From Bacillota bacterium (GTDB lineage Bacteria > Bacillota > Clostridia > Lachnospirales > Lachnospiraceae): a stretch of 64,000 nt of DNA. The notes beneath the pieces were generated by a model. It was not told where the DNA came from, did no database searches, and saw nothing but the letters and a program-made list of their open reading frames with translations. The translations under genes were made by a program, and so were the position numbers. Every line of letters starts with the position of its first letter. Positions within the stretch are counted from its first letter, which is position 1. Below, one piece after another: positions 42,068-52,020 of this stretch. The stretch spans positions 147,649-211,648 of the forward strand of contig JAFAFU010000067.1 of the NCBI GenBank assembly GCA_023423335.1, read 5' to 3'.

Positions 42068-43216
42068 ATGAATATCGAGTTTTCCGAAAGGGCCGGCCGG
42101 TTCGGAAGTAATATTTTTAATACTTTAAATGAGCGTAAAAACGAACGACAAAAAGCCGGTCAGGCAGTATATAACTTTACCGTCGGAACCCCGGACTTTA
42201 CACCGGATTCTCATCTTATGGAGGCTGTTTCAAAGGCTGCTCTGGATCCGGATAATTATAAATATTCCCTCGGGGATACACCGGAGCTTATCGAGGCGGT
42301 TATCCATTGGTATCAGACACGTTATCAGGTTACGCTGAAGGCAGAGGAAATCACTTCCGTTGCCGGTACTCAGGAGGGAATGACTCATATCGGCCTGGCC
42401 TTACTAAACTACAAAGATACCGTCCTGGTGCCCAATCCGGGTTATCCGATCTTTGAAATCGGTCCCTTTCTCTGCGGTGCCAGGATAGAGTACTATAATC
42501 TGCTTCCCGAGAACGGATATCTGCCGGATTTTAAATCGATTCCTGAGACGGTTGCCGACAAAGCCAGGATGATGATTGTCTCCTATCCGGCCAATCCTGT
42601 GGGGGCTACCGCCCCTGCTTCCTTTTATGAGGAGCTGATTGCCTATGCCAACAGGCATCAAATTATTATCATACATGATAATGCATACTCGGAGATTATT
42701 TATGACGGAGGTAAGGGAACCTCCTTTTTAAGCTTCCCCGGCGCCAGGGAGGTTGGAGTAGAATTCAATTCTCTTTCCAAGACCTATAATATAACCGGTC
42801 TTCGTATCTCCTTCCTGCTTGGTAATCCGGATATTATACATAAGTTCAAGACACTGCGTTCCCAATTTGATTACGGTACCTGCTATCTGGTCCAAAAGGC
42901 TGCGATCGCTGCTCTGACCGGGCCCCAGGACAGCGTGGCAATCAACCGCAGAGAATATGAAAAACGACGGGATGCACTCTGTAAGGGTCTTGAAAAGCTT
43001 GGAATGCAGGTTCAAAAATCAGAGGGTTCCATGTTTGTTTGGGCCAAAAATCCGGAAGGCTATCCTGATTCCAATGATTATTGCAGGAAGCTTTTTGAGG
43101 AAACCGGCATTCTCTGTACTCCGGGCAGCAGCTTCGGTTCTCTGGGCGAAGGCTACGTCAGGTTCGCTCTGGTGCTTCCGGCGGATACGATTCATTCGAT
43201 CTTTAAAAATATTTAA
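42068..43216 (+). CDS. Class I/II PLP-dependent aminotransferase
   Basis: The protein has 382 residues. YNFTVGTPDFTPD is the N-terminal substrate loop, VPNPGYPIFEIG and SYPANPVGA (PLP contact) follow. The Schiff-base Lys lies in EFNSLSKTYNITGLRISF, and a terminal Arg in GYVRFAL binds the carboxylate. The sequence is closest to LL-diaminopimelate/aspartate-type aminotransferases by motif; the substrate is unknown. The ribosome site is AAAGGAG. Confidence 0.88.
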   Translation: MNIEFSERAGRFGSNIFNTLNERKNERQKAGQAVYNFTVGTPDFTPDSHLMEAVSKAALDPDNYKYSLGDTPELIEAVIHWYQTRYQVTLKAEEITSVAGTQEGMTHIGLALLNYKDTVLVPNPGYPIFEIGPFLCGARIEYYNLLPENGYLPDFKSIPETVADKARMMIVSYPANPVGATAPASFYEELIAYANRHQIIIIHDNAYSEIIYDGGKGTSFLSFPGAREVGVEFNSLSKTYNITGLRISFLLGNPDIIHKFKTLRSQFDYGTCYLVQKAAIAALTGPQDSVAINRREYEKRRDALCKGLEKLGMQVQKSEGSMFVWAKNPEGYPDSNDYCRKLFEETGILCTPGSSFGSLGEGYVRFALVLPADTIHSIFKNI

Positions 43217-43228
43217 TCGAATTACCAA

Positions 43229-43258
43229 GGGCTGTTGCAAAGTAGCAACAGCCCATTT
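43229..43258. terminator. Bidirectional terminator
   Basis: GGGCTGTTGC / GCAACAGCCC (10 bp, 6-nt loop) lies between convergent genes. ATTTTA follows on the plus strand. Confidence 0.8.
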
Positions 43259-43265
43259 TATCTTT

Positions 43266-43943
43266 TTATTTAACCTCCGGATATTTATCCAGCCAGTTTT
43301 CACCTTCATATTCATCAATCTGCTGAACCATGCGGTTCAGAAAGGCCTCCAGGTACAGGTTGTCCTCTTCCTTCTCGGCAAACCACACGCTTGTCTGCCC
43401 AAATCCGTACGCGGTTCCGTTCTTTCTCCTGGGAACGGACCATTTCGGCTTATTGCTTCTTTCCTTTCTGGGAAGTAATACACAGTCCTTTGCCTTTGCA
43501 AGGGCGTTATAGGCCTGAACATAAACACTGTTTTCCGTATCATTGGTAGGAAACTCGATCTCCTGATAATAACGGTATACGGTTGCATGACGATACCAGC
43601 CTACAACTGTAGTAAACCCATGGGCAGGATGGTTGGCACAATAAATCACCAGTACATCCTCCACCAGGTCCCTGTCCTGGTATTCCTCACAGCCGTCAAT
43701 TTTTTCAATATGTAACTGGTTCTTTACCCCCTTCGAAGCCTTTGTTTCCACAAAGCCCAGACAATAATCGCCGGATTCGAAGGACCCGTCAAAAAACTCC
43801 AAAGCCACCTTCTCAAAATTATATTTCTCATAGGCATCATTGGTCTTCCTGACATAATCCCCGCCGCCCTTCGGAGTGTCCGCCCCGGCAAAAATACCTT
43901 TATAGTAGTCAAGCCATGCTATATTACAGAATAGTGTCCTCAT
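43266..43943 (-). CDS. Hypothetical protein, 225 aa
   Basis: A soluble alpha/beta protein opening MRTLFCNIAWLDYYKGIFAG...PKGGGDYV, followed by GDYCLGFVETKASKGV and LVIYCANHPAHGFTTVVGWYRHATVYR. I recall similar N-terminal regions (NIGWM..YKG) in nuclease-associated hypothetical proteins, but cannot name a family. Monocistronic and convergent with the aminotransferase. Confidence 0.65.
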   Translation of the reverse strand: MRTLFCNIAWLDYYKGIFAGADTPKGGGDYVRKTNDAYEKYNFEKVALEFFDGSFESGDYCLGFVETKASKGVKNQLHIEKIDGCEEYQDRDLVEDVLVIYCANHPAHGFTTVVGWYRHATVYRYYQEIEFPTNDTENSVYVQAYNALAKAKDCVLLPRKERSNKPKWSVPRRKNGTAYGFGQTSVWFAEKEEDNLYLEAFLNRMVQQIDEYEGENWLDKYPEVK

Positions 43944-44325
43944 GTCATTACCTCCATGTTATATAATTGCTTTCCCAAGTATTATTTTACATAAAACATG
44001 TGTAAATTCGATGTTTTTCGTAAATTATTATACTATTTATTTTCTTTGGCATAATTGTATATATAGAATTAATTTTATTCCGGAATCAAATGATGCCGAA
44101 CATCCCAGAATGTAATTATAACCCAATATGGATAAAATTTCTACCCTTATTTCTCATGTAAGTGCTGCCTTTCTATTCAAAAAATACTGCGGGACAATTT
44201 TTCCGTTATTTTACGGGTTGTATGCATTATCCACCTTACTTTCGGACAGGTATATGGTATAATATAAAAGGATATTTCTAATCAAAGGCACTGTAACAGC
44301 AGTTTTTTTATAAATCGGAGGACTT
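43944..44325. other. Intergenic region before the two-component genes
   Basis: No gene in these 382 nt. A plausible -10 TATAAT is at 44258-44263, about 60 nt before the kinase start; the -35 is poor (CTTACT). GGAGG lies at 44315-44319. Confidence 0.4.
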
Positions 44326-45855
44326 ATGGCACTGACGATATTCTTTATGGCATTTTTCTCTATCATACTTGCCATTCGGAACCTGAAAAGTAAATATAAT
44401 CTGCTATTTATCCTGATGATATTCGGAATGAGTGTTTCGATGTTTACCATCGTATCGGAAATATTGAAAAGCAGCAATTACCGGGTGCCCTCCTATTATC
44501 TTTACAGCGGAATTGAATACCGGATGTTTTTGTTCCTTAGCAATATTTTAAGGCTTTCGCTGTCCAATCTTCTGATTCTCAGGAATCTGGGGATAGTCAC
44601 CTACCTGATCGCCATTATGCTCTTTGCAATCACCTTCAGTAGGAATGTAAAGGGAAAACATCAGGGAGCGAAACCGGTCAGCCATGTACTCCGTTATGTG
44701 TTCCTGGTTGCCTATCCGATCCTTTACTTTTTCTTCTATCATCCGGACACTGCCTTTTTCATCTACCTGACTGAGAATAAGCTTCATGGTCAGGGCCGGC
44801 TTCTATGGACGAATATAATAACTGTTATGGATTTCATTATGGGTTTAACAGCGCTGATCTATCTGTTGTATCCGATTATCCTGCTGTTCCGTAATTACCT
44901 GAAAAATAAAATCTCCTTTTTCTCAGAGCAGCTTCTGGGATTGGCCTTGAGTTTAAGCCTGCTGAATTCCATCTTCTTCTTTGTGTTTTTTACTGGAGCC
45001 TTCAAAACCTCGGTTCATAATGTCTTTACCTCCGCTTTCTGGCGATATAAGCTGGTGGTGGTCGTGCCGAAGAACTATGCTACCCTGTTGCCCGTATTAT
45101 CCTTGATAATTTTAATGGTCATCCTCTACATTACCTTTAAATTCAAAACAGACAGTATGATCAATGGTCTTCGGGAACGTGCCATTAAAAAAAACCTAAA
45201 TCAACTGAATACCAATCTGAAGGATGTGCTGCATTCCGATAAGAACATTATGTTTAATATCAAGATTCTCTCCCAGGAAGCCATGGAGGCCTATGGGACA
45301 CCGGAGGGCCAGCAAAAATTGGAGAAGATATTAACCCTGAGCGAAAGCCATATGGAAGCCATATCAAAAACCTTGGATAATATAAGGGAGCTCAGGGTCC
45401 GCACGATTCGGAACAATCTGATCGAAGCGATTGAAAATGCCCTGAAGGAGACCTCCGTACCGGAGTATATTAAGCTGACAACCCTGTATCATGATAATCC
45501 GGTTTATTGTAATTTTGATATGTATCATATGACACAAGTTATCATCAACCTGATCTCTAACGCAGTCGATGCCATTAACATACAGAAAAACGAAGATGCT
45601 TTTATACTGATCACTGTGGATTCCAGTAAGGAGTGGATTTATCTGTCCATCAGGGACAGCGGCTGCGGAATTCCCAAAAAGCATTTGAAAAAGGTGATCA
45701 CTCCCTACTATTCTACGAAATCAAAGCAGAATAACTGGGGTATGGGACTCTCCTATGTATTCCGGGTTATCACCTCCCATTGCGGCCATCTTAGAATTAA
45801 AAGCCGTCCGGGAGAATACACCAACATTGAGATCTTATTACCAATGAGCAAATAA
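44326..45855 (+). CDS. Membrane sensor histidine kinase
   Basis: The protein has 509 residues. The N-terminal half has about seven membrane helices, the sensor part. A helical region with LKDVLHSDKNIMFNIKIL (possible phospho-accepting His) and a HATPase domain follow: N-box QVIINLISNAVDAI, G1 DSGCGIPK, F-box TPYYSTK, G2 WGMGLSYV. The response regulator gene follows after about 100 nt. The signal is unknown. Confidence 0.87.
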   Translation: MALTIFFMAFFSIILAIRNLKSKYNLLFILMIFGMSVSMFTIVSEILKSSNYRVPSYYLYSGIEYRMFLFLSNILRLSLSNLLILRNLGIVTYLIAIMLFAITFSRNVKGKHQGAKPVSHVLRYVFLVAYPILYFFFYHPDTAFFIYLTENKLHGQGRLLWTNIITVMDFIMGLTALIYLLYPIILLFRNYLKNKISFFSEQLLGLALSLSLLNSIFFFVFFTGAFKTSVHNVFTSAFWRYKLVVVVPKNYATLLPVLSLIILMVILYITFKFKTDSMINGLRERAIKKNLNQLNTNLKDVLHSDKNIMFNIKILSQEAMEAYGTPEGQQKLEKILTLSESHMEAISKTLDNIRELRVRTIRNNLIEAIENALKETSVPEYIKLTTLYHDNPVYCNFDMYHMTQVIINLISNAVDAINIQKNEDAFILITVDSSKEWIYLSIRDSGCGIPKKHLKKVITPYYSTKSKQNNWGMGLSYVFRVITSHCGHLRIKSRPGEYTNIEILLPMSK

Positions 45856-45957
45856 AATGATACCCGTACACCGAAGCTGCCGGCACGCCGCGGATGTCCG
45901 ATATTCAGAGGGCAAAAGCGCCGGAATAAATAAGTAAGACAGGGGGATAACAGGAAG

Positions 45958-46647
45958 ATGGATAAAATAAAGCTGTTAATTGTAGATGATATGACTGATA
46001 TCAGAGAATATTTTAATATGATTTTATCGAAGGAACCGGACATTGAGGTGCTGGGGATGGCTTCCTCCGGAATTGAGGCGGTCCGCCTGGCCCGGGAATT
46101 ACAGCCGGATGTTATTTTGATGGATATCCAGATGGAATCAAGAACAGCCGGAATTGATGCGACGAATGCCATTAAGGCCGACAATCCCAATATAAAAGTG
46201 ATCATACTCACCATCCATGAGGAGGATGAATATTTGTTCCAGGCATACTGTGCCGGTGTCATGGATTACATCGTCAAGACAGATTCCATCTCCCAGATCA
46301 TAAATTCCATCCGTACGGTATACTCCAACAAGCTGATGCTTAGGCCCGGAATTGCAGATAAAATCATCTATGAATTCTCGAGGATGAAGACTCAGCAAAA
46401 CAGTATGATTTATATTCTGAATATCATATCAAAGCTTACAAACAGTGAATATGAGATTCTGAAATGCTTTTATGAAGGCAGTACGTACAAAACCATATCA
46501 GAAACCCGGTTCGTATCCCCGGCTACGGTAAAAAGCCAGGTGAACAGTATCCTGAAAAAATTCGAAATGAAAAGCATGAAGGAGGTTGTTAAGCTGCTAA
46601 AGCAGATGAACTTCTCCGAACTGATTAAAAGCGGTACTATCAATTAA
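45958..46647 (+). CDS. NarL/FixJ-type response regulator
   Basis: The protein has 229 residues. The receiver domain has LLIVDDMTDI (acidic pocket), the phospho-Asp in DVILMDIQM, Thr in IILTIHEED and Lys in YIVKTD. The C-terminal LuxR-type helix-turn-helix includes LTNSEYEILKCFYEGSTYKTISETRFVSPATVKSQV. It pairs with the adjacent kinase. The ribosome site is GGGGGATAACAGGAAG. Confidence 0.9.
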   Translation: MDKIKLLIVDDMTDIREYFNMILSKEPDIEVLGMASSGIEAVRLARELQPDVILMDIQMESRTAGIDATNAIKADNPNIKVIILTIHEEDEYLFQAYCAGVMDYIVKTDSISQIINSIRTVYSNKLMLRPGIADKIIYEFSRMKTQQNSMIYILNIISKLTNSEYEILKCFYEGSTYKTISETRFVSPATVKSQVNSILKKFEMKSMKEVVKLLKQMNFSELIKSGTIN

Positions 46648-46682
46648 TTTACCGGCGGATGTATTTCGCATTCGGAATATCA

Positions 46683-46737
46683 GAAGCCCCATATACTTCT
46701 CAAAGACACACCGAGTGAGGGAAGTATATGGGGCTTC
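46683..46737 (+). terminator. Long stem-loop after the response regulator
   Basis: GAAGCCCCATATACTTC / GAAGTATATGGGGCTTC is a perfect 17-bp stem with a 21-nt loop. No T-tract follows, so it may act bidirectionally or stabilise mRNA. Confidence 0.65.
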
Positions 46738-46759
46738 CTGTAGCTTATATAGTAATTGC

Positions 46760-46879
46760 GTGTGAAGATGCTTTTCTTCACACTAATCAACCATACCTGC
46801 CCTTTGCGTTAGTTTGTGCGAGGATAACGCAGGCACAAACTTTGAAGTGTGAATTATGCTTTTTATAATTTACACTAGC
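46760..46879. repeat. Cluster of nested hairpin repeats
   Basis: GTGTGAAG/CTTCACAC (46760-46783), a copy of the dispersed 28-nt repeat (46792-46819), AGTTTGTGC/GCACAAACT (46811-46841), and GTGTGAATTAT/ATAATTTACAC (46847-46875). The last type recurs at 47889 and 53973. Confidence 0.7.
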
Positions 46880-47826
46880 ATCTTGTTAATCTGGTTACCC
46901 TCCAGCCAGGAATAAATGTTATCAAAGGTAATCTGCGCTCTTCGAACCATGGATTCCTTGGTCGCAAAGGCAACATGAGGTGTCAGCAGGGCGTTCGGAG
47001 CGTCAAACAGAACATGGTCCGTGGGCAGGGGCGGCTCGATCTCAAATACATCGATGGCTGCTCCGGCAAGCTTCTTCTCCTTCAAGGCCTGGGCGGTTGC
47101 TTCAATATCAATTACCTGACCTCTTGCACAGTTTACAAGTAAGGCGTCGGGCTTTAAAAGGGATAGATTATCCTTATTGATTAAGAATTTCGTATCCTCC
47201 GTGAGAGGGGTATGCAGAGTAATGATATCGCTTTCCTTTAAAAGCTCCTCCAGATCGACATACCGGATGCCCAGCTCCTCTCCTTCCTTTCTTACGCTGC
47301 GGTTATAGCCGAGAAGTCTGCAGCCGAAGGCTTTTAAAAGCTCTGCCGTTCTTAAACCGATTGCTCCGGTTCCTACGATACCGACCGTCTTTCCTGCCAG
47401 CTCACAGCCAACCAATCCGTCCTTTGTCTTCCCTTGACGGACTACTGTATTACATTCCACAATATATCTTAATTTGCTGATGATCATGCCGATAACCAGC
47501 TCTGCTACCGCCTCGGTGCTGTAACCGGCGGCATTGGACAGGCTGACACCCTTTTCGATGCAAGCTGCCTTATCTACATGGTCAATTCCTGTAAACGCTA
47601 CGGAGATAAATTTTAATGACTCCACAGACCTGATTACCTCACCGGGTAAGGGATTATTTGCTATAATCAGGACATCTGCGCCACTTGCCCTCTTTTTTAA
47701 TTCCTCCGGGTCCTTTGTTACCGTATCATAAGCAATAAATTCATGTTTCTCTGATCTTAACCTTTGGGATAACCGGTCAAGAACTTCTGTACTCACTCCT
47801 AAGGGCTCAAGCATTACAATTTTCAT
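46870..47826 (-). CDS. D-2-hydroxyacid dehydrogenase
   Basis: The protein has 318 residues from ATG 47826 (GGAGG upstream; the ATG at 47844 overlaps that site). NAD-binding GIVGTGAIGLRTAELL, then VNCARGQVID with the substrate Arg, EIEPPLP with the Glu, and TPHVAFAT with the catalytic His. It reduces 2-keto acids or oxidises 2-hydroxyacids. Last gene of the sugar locus, and the second enzyme of this family there. Confidence 0.88.
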   Translation of the reverse strand: MKIVMLEPLGVSTEVLDRLSQRLRSEKHEFIAYDTVTKDPEELKKRASGADVLIIANNPLPGEVIRSVESLKFISVAFTGIDHVDKAACIEKGVSLSNAAGYSTEAVAELVIGMIISKLRYIVECNTVVRQGKTKDGLVGCELAGKTVGIVGTGAIGLRTAELLKAFGCRLLGYNRSVRKEGEELGIRYVDLEELLKESDIITLHTPLTEDTKFLINKDNLSLLKPDALLVNCARGQVIDIEATAQALKEKKLAGAAIDVFEIEPPLPTDHVLFDAPNALLTPHVAFATKESMVRRAQITFDNIYSWLEGNQINKMLV

Positions 47827-47888
47827 CTTTATATTAACCTCCATTATTTTCCAATACCCGTGAATCCCGGCATCAGCACAAATTCACC

Positions 47889-47917
47889 GTGTGAATTATG
47901 CTTTTTATAATTCACAC
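47889..47917. repeat. Palindromic repeat GTGTGAATTAT/ATAATTCACAC
   Basis: An 11-bp perfect stem with a 7-nt loop between the FAD oxidoreductase and dehydrogenase genes. Related copies lie at 46847 and 53973. Confidence 0.7.
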
Positions 47918-47984
47918 TAGCCTCCATTATCGTATATATATTATTCGTCGTATCTATTCGAAAGCTTCTTCCTTCAAAAACCGA

Positions 47985-49334
47985 TCAGGGCAAATCTACT
48001 CCCTGGCTCTTAAGAATTCCCTGGAGCTCAGATACATTGATATCCTTCGGGGCTACCTTCTCTTTGCAGGCAAGTCCGGCTGCGGCTCCTGCCGCCTGAC
48101 CGGTCAGCATACAAGCAGATATTCCGCGGATACTGCTTTCCGCCACATGGTCCGCGCAGATACATCTTCCTGTAACCAGCAAATTGTCAACATCTACCGG
48201 GAGCAGACTGCGGTAAGGGATTGTAAAGGATCTGGAATCGGTAATCGGTTCATAGATATGGCCCCGGTTCCCCAGTCCCTCCATCCTGCCGTCACCGTCC
48301 ATATTACCATCCGGAGAGAGCATATCATAAATTCTGGGGTAAACGGCAATCGCGTCCTCAAAGACCCTCTGGGCCTCGATATCCTCCATCGTCAGCCGAT
48401 ACAGGCCCTTCATTCTCCGGCTGTCACGGAAGCCGATCTCAGGAGCGATGGACGCCAGTTCAAGGTTTTCAAAGCCTTCAAAGTTCTTCCTGGCATATTC
48501 ATAAAACTCCATGATATACTGTCTGCATTCCAGCTCACCCTGGGTCAGTCCTTCCACGTCCGTAGGATCAATCTTGTAGGCACAGGGATAATTCACATAA
48601 GATACCACCCCTCCCGGTGTCAGCCGTCCGAAGGGGAGGTCCTGACGTTTGCAGGTTAATCCGGTTATTCCCGCCCTGTAATCCTTATGGAATTGCTTAC
48701 CGATCATCTTAAGACCGTCCACTTCACCGGTCAATTTCTCCACATCCACACCTGCAACACGAAAATTTACGGTTCCGGGCTGGCACAGTCCGTCCATATC
48801 CCTTCCCTGTTCAAAGGGAACACCGGCACTGAAGGCTACGTCACCGTCTCCGGTTGAGTCAATGATGACCTCCGCCTTCACGGCTAAGGGTCCCTTCTTA
48901 CTCTGTATAATGACACACTGGATATGATTGTCCTCTAATATGACATCATTTACAAAGGAATGGAACTTAATCTCCACTCCCTCCTTCTGAAGAAAATCAT
49001 CCAGGAAAATCTTCAAATATTCACTGCTGAAGCGGTGAGGCGAATTGATTCTGATATCATGGGATCTGCCGAATCTTTCTTTATATTTCTCTTCTATCTC
49101 CGCGTAGATTCCATTTGCCTGAAAGGAAGTACCGTGCAGAAAATGATTACAGGTCTCAACATAGGCGCCTGTGATATTACCTCCTAAAAAGCCTCTCTTC
49201 TCCAGCAGCATAACACTTTTACCGCTTCTGGCGGCAGAGACGGCAGCTCCGATTCCGGCAGGACCCCCGCCTACGACCAGTATATCCACTTCTTTCTTTA
49301 CTTCCACCTGTTTCTCTTTAATGGTATATTTCAT
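47985..49334 (-). CDS. FAD-dependent oxidoreductase (FAD_oxidored type)
   Basis: The protein has 449 residues. The N-terminal Rossmann motif VDILVVGGGPAGIGAAVSAARSGKSVMLLEKRGFLGG binds FAD. VIIDSTGDGDVAFSAG and the C-terminal LLVTGRCICADHVAESSIRG...TGQAAGAAAGLA are typical of FAD_oxidored proteins. These occur beside polysaccharide genes and may oxidise sugar derivatives; the substrate is unknown. Ribosome site GGAGG. Confidence 0.86.
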   Translation of the reverse strand: MKYTIKEKQVEVKKEVDILVVGGGPAGIGAAVSAARSGKSVMLLEKRGFLGGNITGAYVETCNHFLHGTSFQANGIYAEIEEKYKERFGRSHDIRINSPHRFSSEYLKIFLDDFLQKEGVEIKFHSFVNDVILEDNHIQCVIIQSKKGPLAVKAEVIIDSTGDGDVAFSAGVPFEQGRDMDGLCQPGTVNFRVAGVDVEKLTGEVDGLKMIGKQFHKDYRAGITGLTCKRQDLPFGRLTPGGVVSYVNYPCAYKIDPTDVEGLTQGELECRQYIMEFYEYARKNFEGFENLELASIAPEIGFRDSRRMKGLYRLTMEDIEAQRVFEDAIAVYPRIYDMLSPDGNMDGDGRMEGLGNRGHIYEPITDSRSFTIPYRSLLPVDVDNLLVTGRCICADHVAESSIRGISACMLTGQAAGAAAGLACKEKVAPKDINVSELQGILKSQGVDLP

Positions 49335-49423
49335 AACTTATGCCTCCATTCCTATCTTCCTATGCCATTCGTATTCTATCTTTACCAGCATCCGGATACT
49401 ATTCGGATGCTGCTCTGCCTTAA

Positions 49424-50854
49424 TTAATTCTTCCTAAAATTTTCAATGACCTCCCGGGTCTGCTCATACTCCTTCAATACCTCAGGAGACAGCAGGGCCA
49501 GGGCCGTATTATACCGGTTGTCCAGATCTGCCAGGACTGTCTTAACCTCCTGATCTCCATATGCACCGGCAAAGATATTGCCTATCGTAATTCTGTAAGC
49601 ATCCCCCGTGATCGATACCCTGGTATCCGGTAAAGGAAGAATTAGTACTCTGTCCGGGATATTGGCAAAATCTGCAAAACCCTTCTGTACCGGGGATATT
49701 TTTGCTATATCAATTGCCGTTTGCCGGAAGGGAATATATAGGGAATTTTCATACATCTGGGCCGCATTCTCATCGGAATAAAAAAATTTCAGTACCTCCA
49801 GGGTCTTTTTCTCTTTGTCCAGAGCAGCTATGCCCACCCCCAGCAGAGAGGTTGCATCCGCAAAATCCTTATAGGGGGATCCCTCCTCAGTAAAAGCCGG
49901 AATAGGAACTGCTGACCAATTACAGTCGGCCGGAAATTGATCGCTGTATACGCTGGTATCAAAGCTTGCACCCGGGATCATGCCGACTCTGCCTTCCGCG
50001 AACTGAGCTCTTGCGGCATCCGCATCCAGCCTGTCAAAGCCCGGAAATACACTGCCGTCCTCTATCATCCCCTGGACCGCTTCGATAGCGGGAGCAAATG
50101 CAGAGAATTCAAACTGCATCGTTTCATAATTGAAGCCTACATGTCCGACATTCTTTCCATTTGTCCGAATCAGGTATGTGCTGATGAGCCAGTCTGATTT
50201 CAGTCCCAGCACCCAGCCGAAGGCCTTGCCGTTACCTACCTCCGTAATTTTTTTTGCAGCCGACCTCAGTTCCTCCCAGGTCCTGGGGTATTCCGTAATA
50301 TTTGCTTTTTCAAACAAATCGTTGTTAACAATCAATTTATAGGTTGTCAGGTTGTATGGCAGGGTATAGACCTCTCCGTTGAAAATATGCTGGTTGTTGA
50401 CCAGGCTGTCCTTATATTTTGCGACCAGTTCGTCTCCTCCGGGCAGGTCCGTAATGGGAACCATATAGCCCGAATTGACAAAATTAACAAGAAAAGCAGT
50501 GGTCGGCCGGAAGAGCTCCGGGGCATCTCCGCTCTGAGCGGCAATCTTAATTGCCTCCTGGTAATTGGAGCCATAGACAGTGTATTCAATCTCAATGCCC
50601 AATTCCTTTCCCCTTGTACTGTTAAACTCCTCGATCTGCCGCAGCCTAAGTTCCTTCTCATGGGCATTATCCGACCATACACGAATCTTCTGCATTACCG
50701 TCTTCTCCGCCGGAGTGCCGTTCTCCACCTCTGTTTCCGGATTGATTGAAGTATCGTTACCAATGCCGGCTTCTTTTTTGCAGCCGGATAAAAGGGCCGT
50801 AACCATCAACATAATCAGCATGACTGCAACTGCTTTATTCTTCATGGTCTTCAT
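49424..50854 (-). CDS. ABC transporter sugar-binding lipoprotein, second copy
   Basis: The protein has 476 residues from ATG 50854 (GGAGG upstream). Lipobox LLSGC. The mature part RVWSDNAHEKELRLRQIEEFNSTRGKELGIEIEYTVYGSN is nearly the same as in 61335-62780, so the two arose by duplication. Family 1 solute-binding protein. It has no permease genes of its own and probably shares the transporter at 59250-61054. Confidence 0.88.
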   Translation of the reverse strand: MKTMKNKAVAVMLIMLMVTALLSGCKKEAGIGNDTSINPETEVENGTPAEKTVMQKIRVWSDNAHEKELRLRQIEEFNSTRGKELGIEIEYTVYGSNYQEAIKIAAQSGDAPELFRPTTAFLVNFVNSGYMVPITDLPGGDELVAKYKDSLVNNQHIFNGEVYTLPYNLTTYKLIVNNDLFEKANITEYPRTWEELRSAAKKITEVGNGKAFGWVLGLKSDWLISTYLIRTNGKNVGHVGFNYETMQFEFSAFAPAIEAVQGMIEDGSVFPGFDRLDADAARAQFAEGRVGMIPGASFDTSVYSDQFPADCNWSAVPIPAFTEEGSPYKDFADATSLLGVGIAALDKEKKTLEVLKFFYSDENAAQMYENSLYIPFRQTAIDIAKISPVQKGFADFANIPDRVLILPLPDTRVSITGDAYRITIGNIFAGAYGDQEVKTVLADLDNRYNTALALLSPEVLKEYEQTREVIENFRKN

Positions 50855-51031
50855 ACACCTACCTCCAAAACGGACAAACCACATCAGATCATATGGCCTA
50901 TTTATAGTATAACATTTATATTTCCTGCCGTAAGATAGAATTCGCATCATACCTGCCGGATATCCTTCCATTGCCGTAAATTATATGGTTGTATGCTTTA
51001 TACACCCAAATACAATAAAAGCACGTTAATC

Positions 51032-52009
51032 CTAATATAAGATACCTGCCAGCAGTACGATCAGCGGTATGGTTACCGCACTGAGCAAGGTCGTGACGGT
51101 GAATATCTCCGCGGAATATACCGAGTTCTTCCCGTATTTTAACGAAAACAAGATTCCGGTCGTAGCGGAGGGTGCTGCCGCCATGATGACAGCCGTTGTA
51201 AATACCATCTCATTGATCGGTAATTTGCTGTAAATCAGAAGCAGAAGCACCGGTATCAGAAGCAGCTTCAGGAAGGTAACATAATATACCCGGAAATTCT
51301 TTAACAGTTTCCAAATATTTGTTTTGCCGATCGTAACACCTGCAATCAGCATAGCAAAAGGGGTATTCAGATTAGCAATATGGGTAAGGGCCTGATTAAC
51401 CACCTTCGGAACCATAAGCTGGAACAGAAAACAAACCAGACCGATTCCAATGGCAATGATGGAAGGAGAGAGCAACTTTTTTGCCATACTTTTGAAACTG
51501 AATTCACTGCTTCCTGACATCATTATGACACCATGGGTCCATAGAAATACATTAAAAATCGTTATGGATGCCGTCACATAGAAAACACCCTCTGATCCGA
51601 AGATCCCGTTTACCAGGGGTATTCCCATAAAGCCGACATTGGAATAGATACAGTTAATGCGCTCTACCAGAACATCCGGATTTTCTATATATTTCTTGAT
51701 TACAATACCGTCTATCCTGATATTTTCTCTTTTCTTCTTCTTGATCATCAGATAGGACATCAGAATGCTGACCACATGGGTTACGACGGACAGCATCAGG
51801 GAAATCAGCAGACCCTCCATCAGGTCCTTACTGAATTCCCTCTGATAAGCCACAAAGATTACCATGGGATTAACCAGCATCAATAAGATATTGGATAGCT
51901 TACTGTTCGTTGCCTCATCAATCAGCTTAACTTTATAACAGATTACTCCTATGACGATGATAATAAATATTATGATAATTTGCTGCAATGTTATTGCGGA
52001 AGGTGTCAT
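51032..52009 (-). CDS. AEC-family transporter
   Basis: The protein has 325 residues with about ten membrane helices. The N-terminal repeat VIGVICYKVKLIDEATNSKLSNILLMLVNPMVIF is characteristic of auxin-efflux-carrier-type permeases, which in bacteria move organic acids such as malate. It starts 11 nt after a 2-hydroxyacid dehydrogenase, suggesting import or export of a hydroxyacid. Confidence 0.85.
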   Translation of the reverse strand: MTPSAITLQQIIIIFIIIVIGVICYKVKLIDEATNSKLSNILLMLVNPMVIFVAYQREFSKDLMEGLLISLMLSVVTHVVSILMSYLMIKKKKRENIRIDGIVIKKYIENPDVLVERINCIYSNVGFMGIPLVNGIFGSEGVFYVTASITIFNVFLWTHGVIMMSGSSEFSFKSMAKKLLSPSIIAIGIGLVCFLFQLMVPKVVNQALTHIANLNTPFAMLIAGVTIGKTNIWKLLKNFRVYYVTFLKLLLIPVLLLLIYSKLPINEMVFTTAVIMAAAPSATTGILFSLKYGKNSVYSAEIFTVTTLLSAVTIPLIVLLAGILY

Positions 52010-52020
52010 ACTTTTTGCTC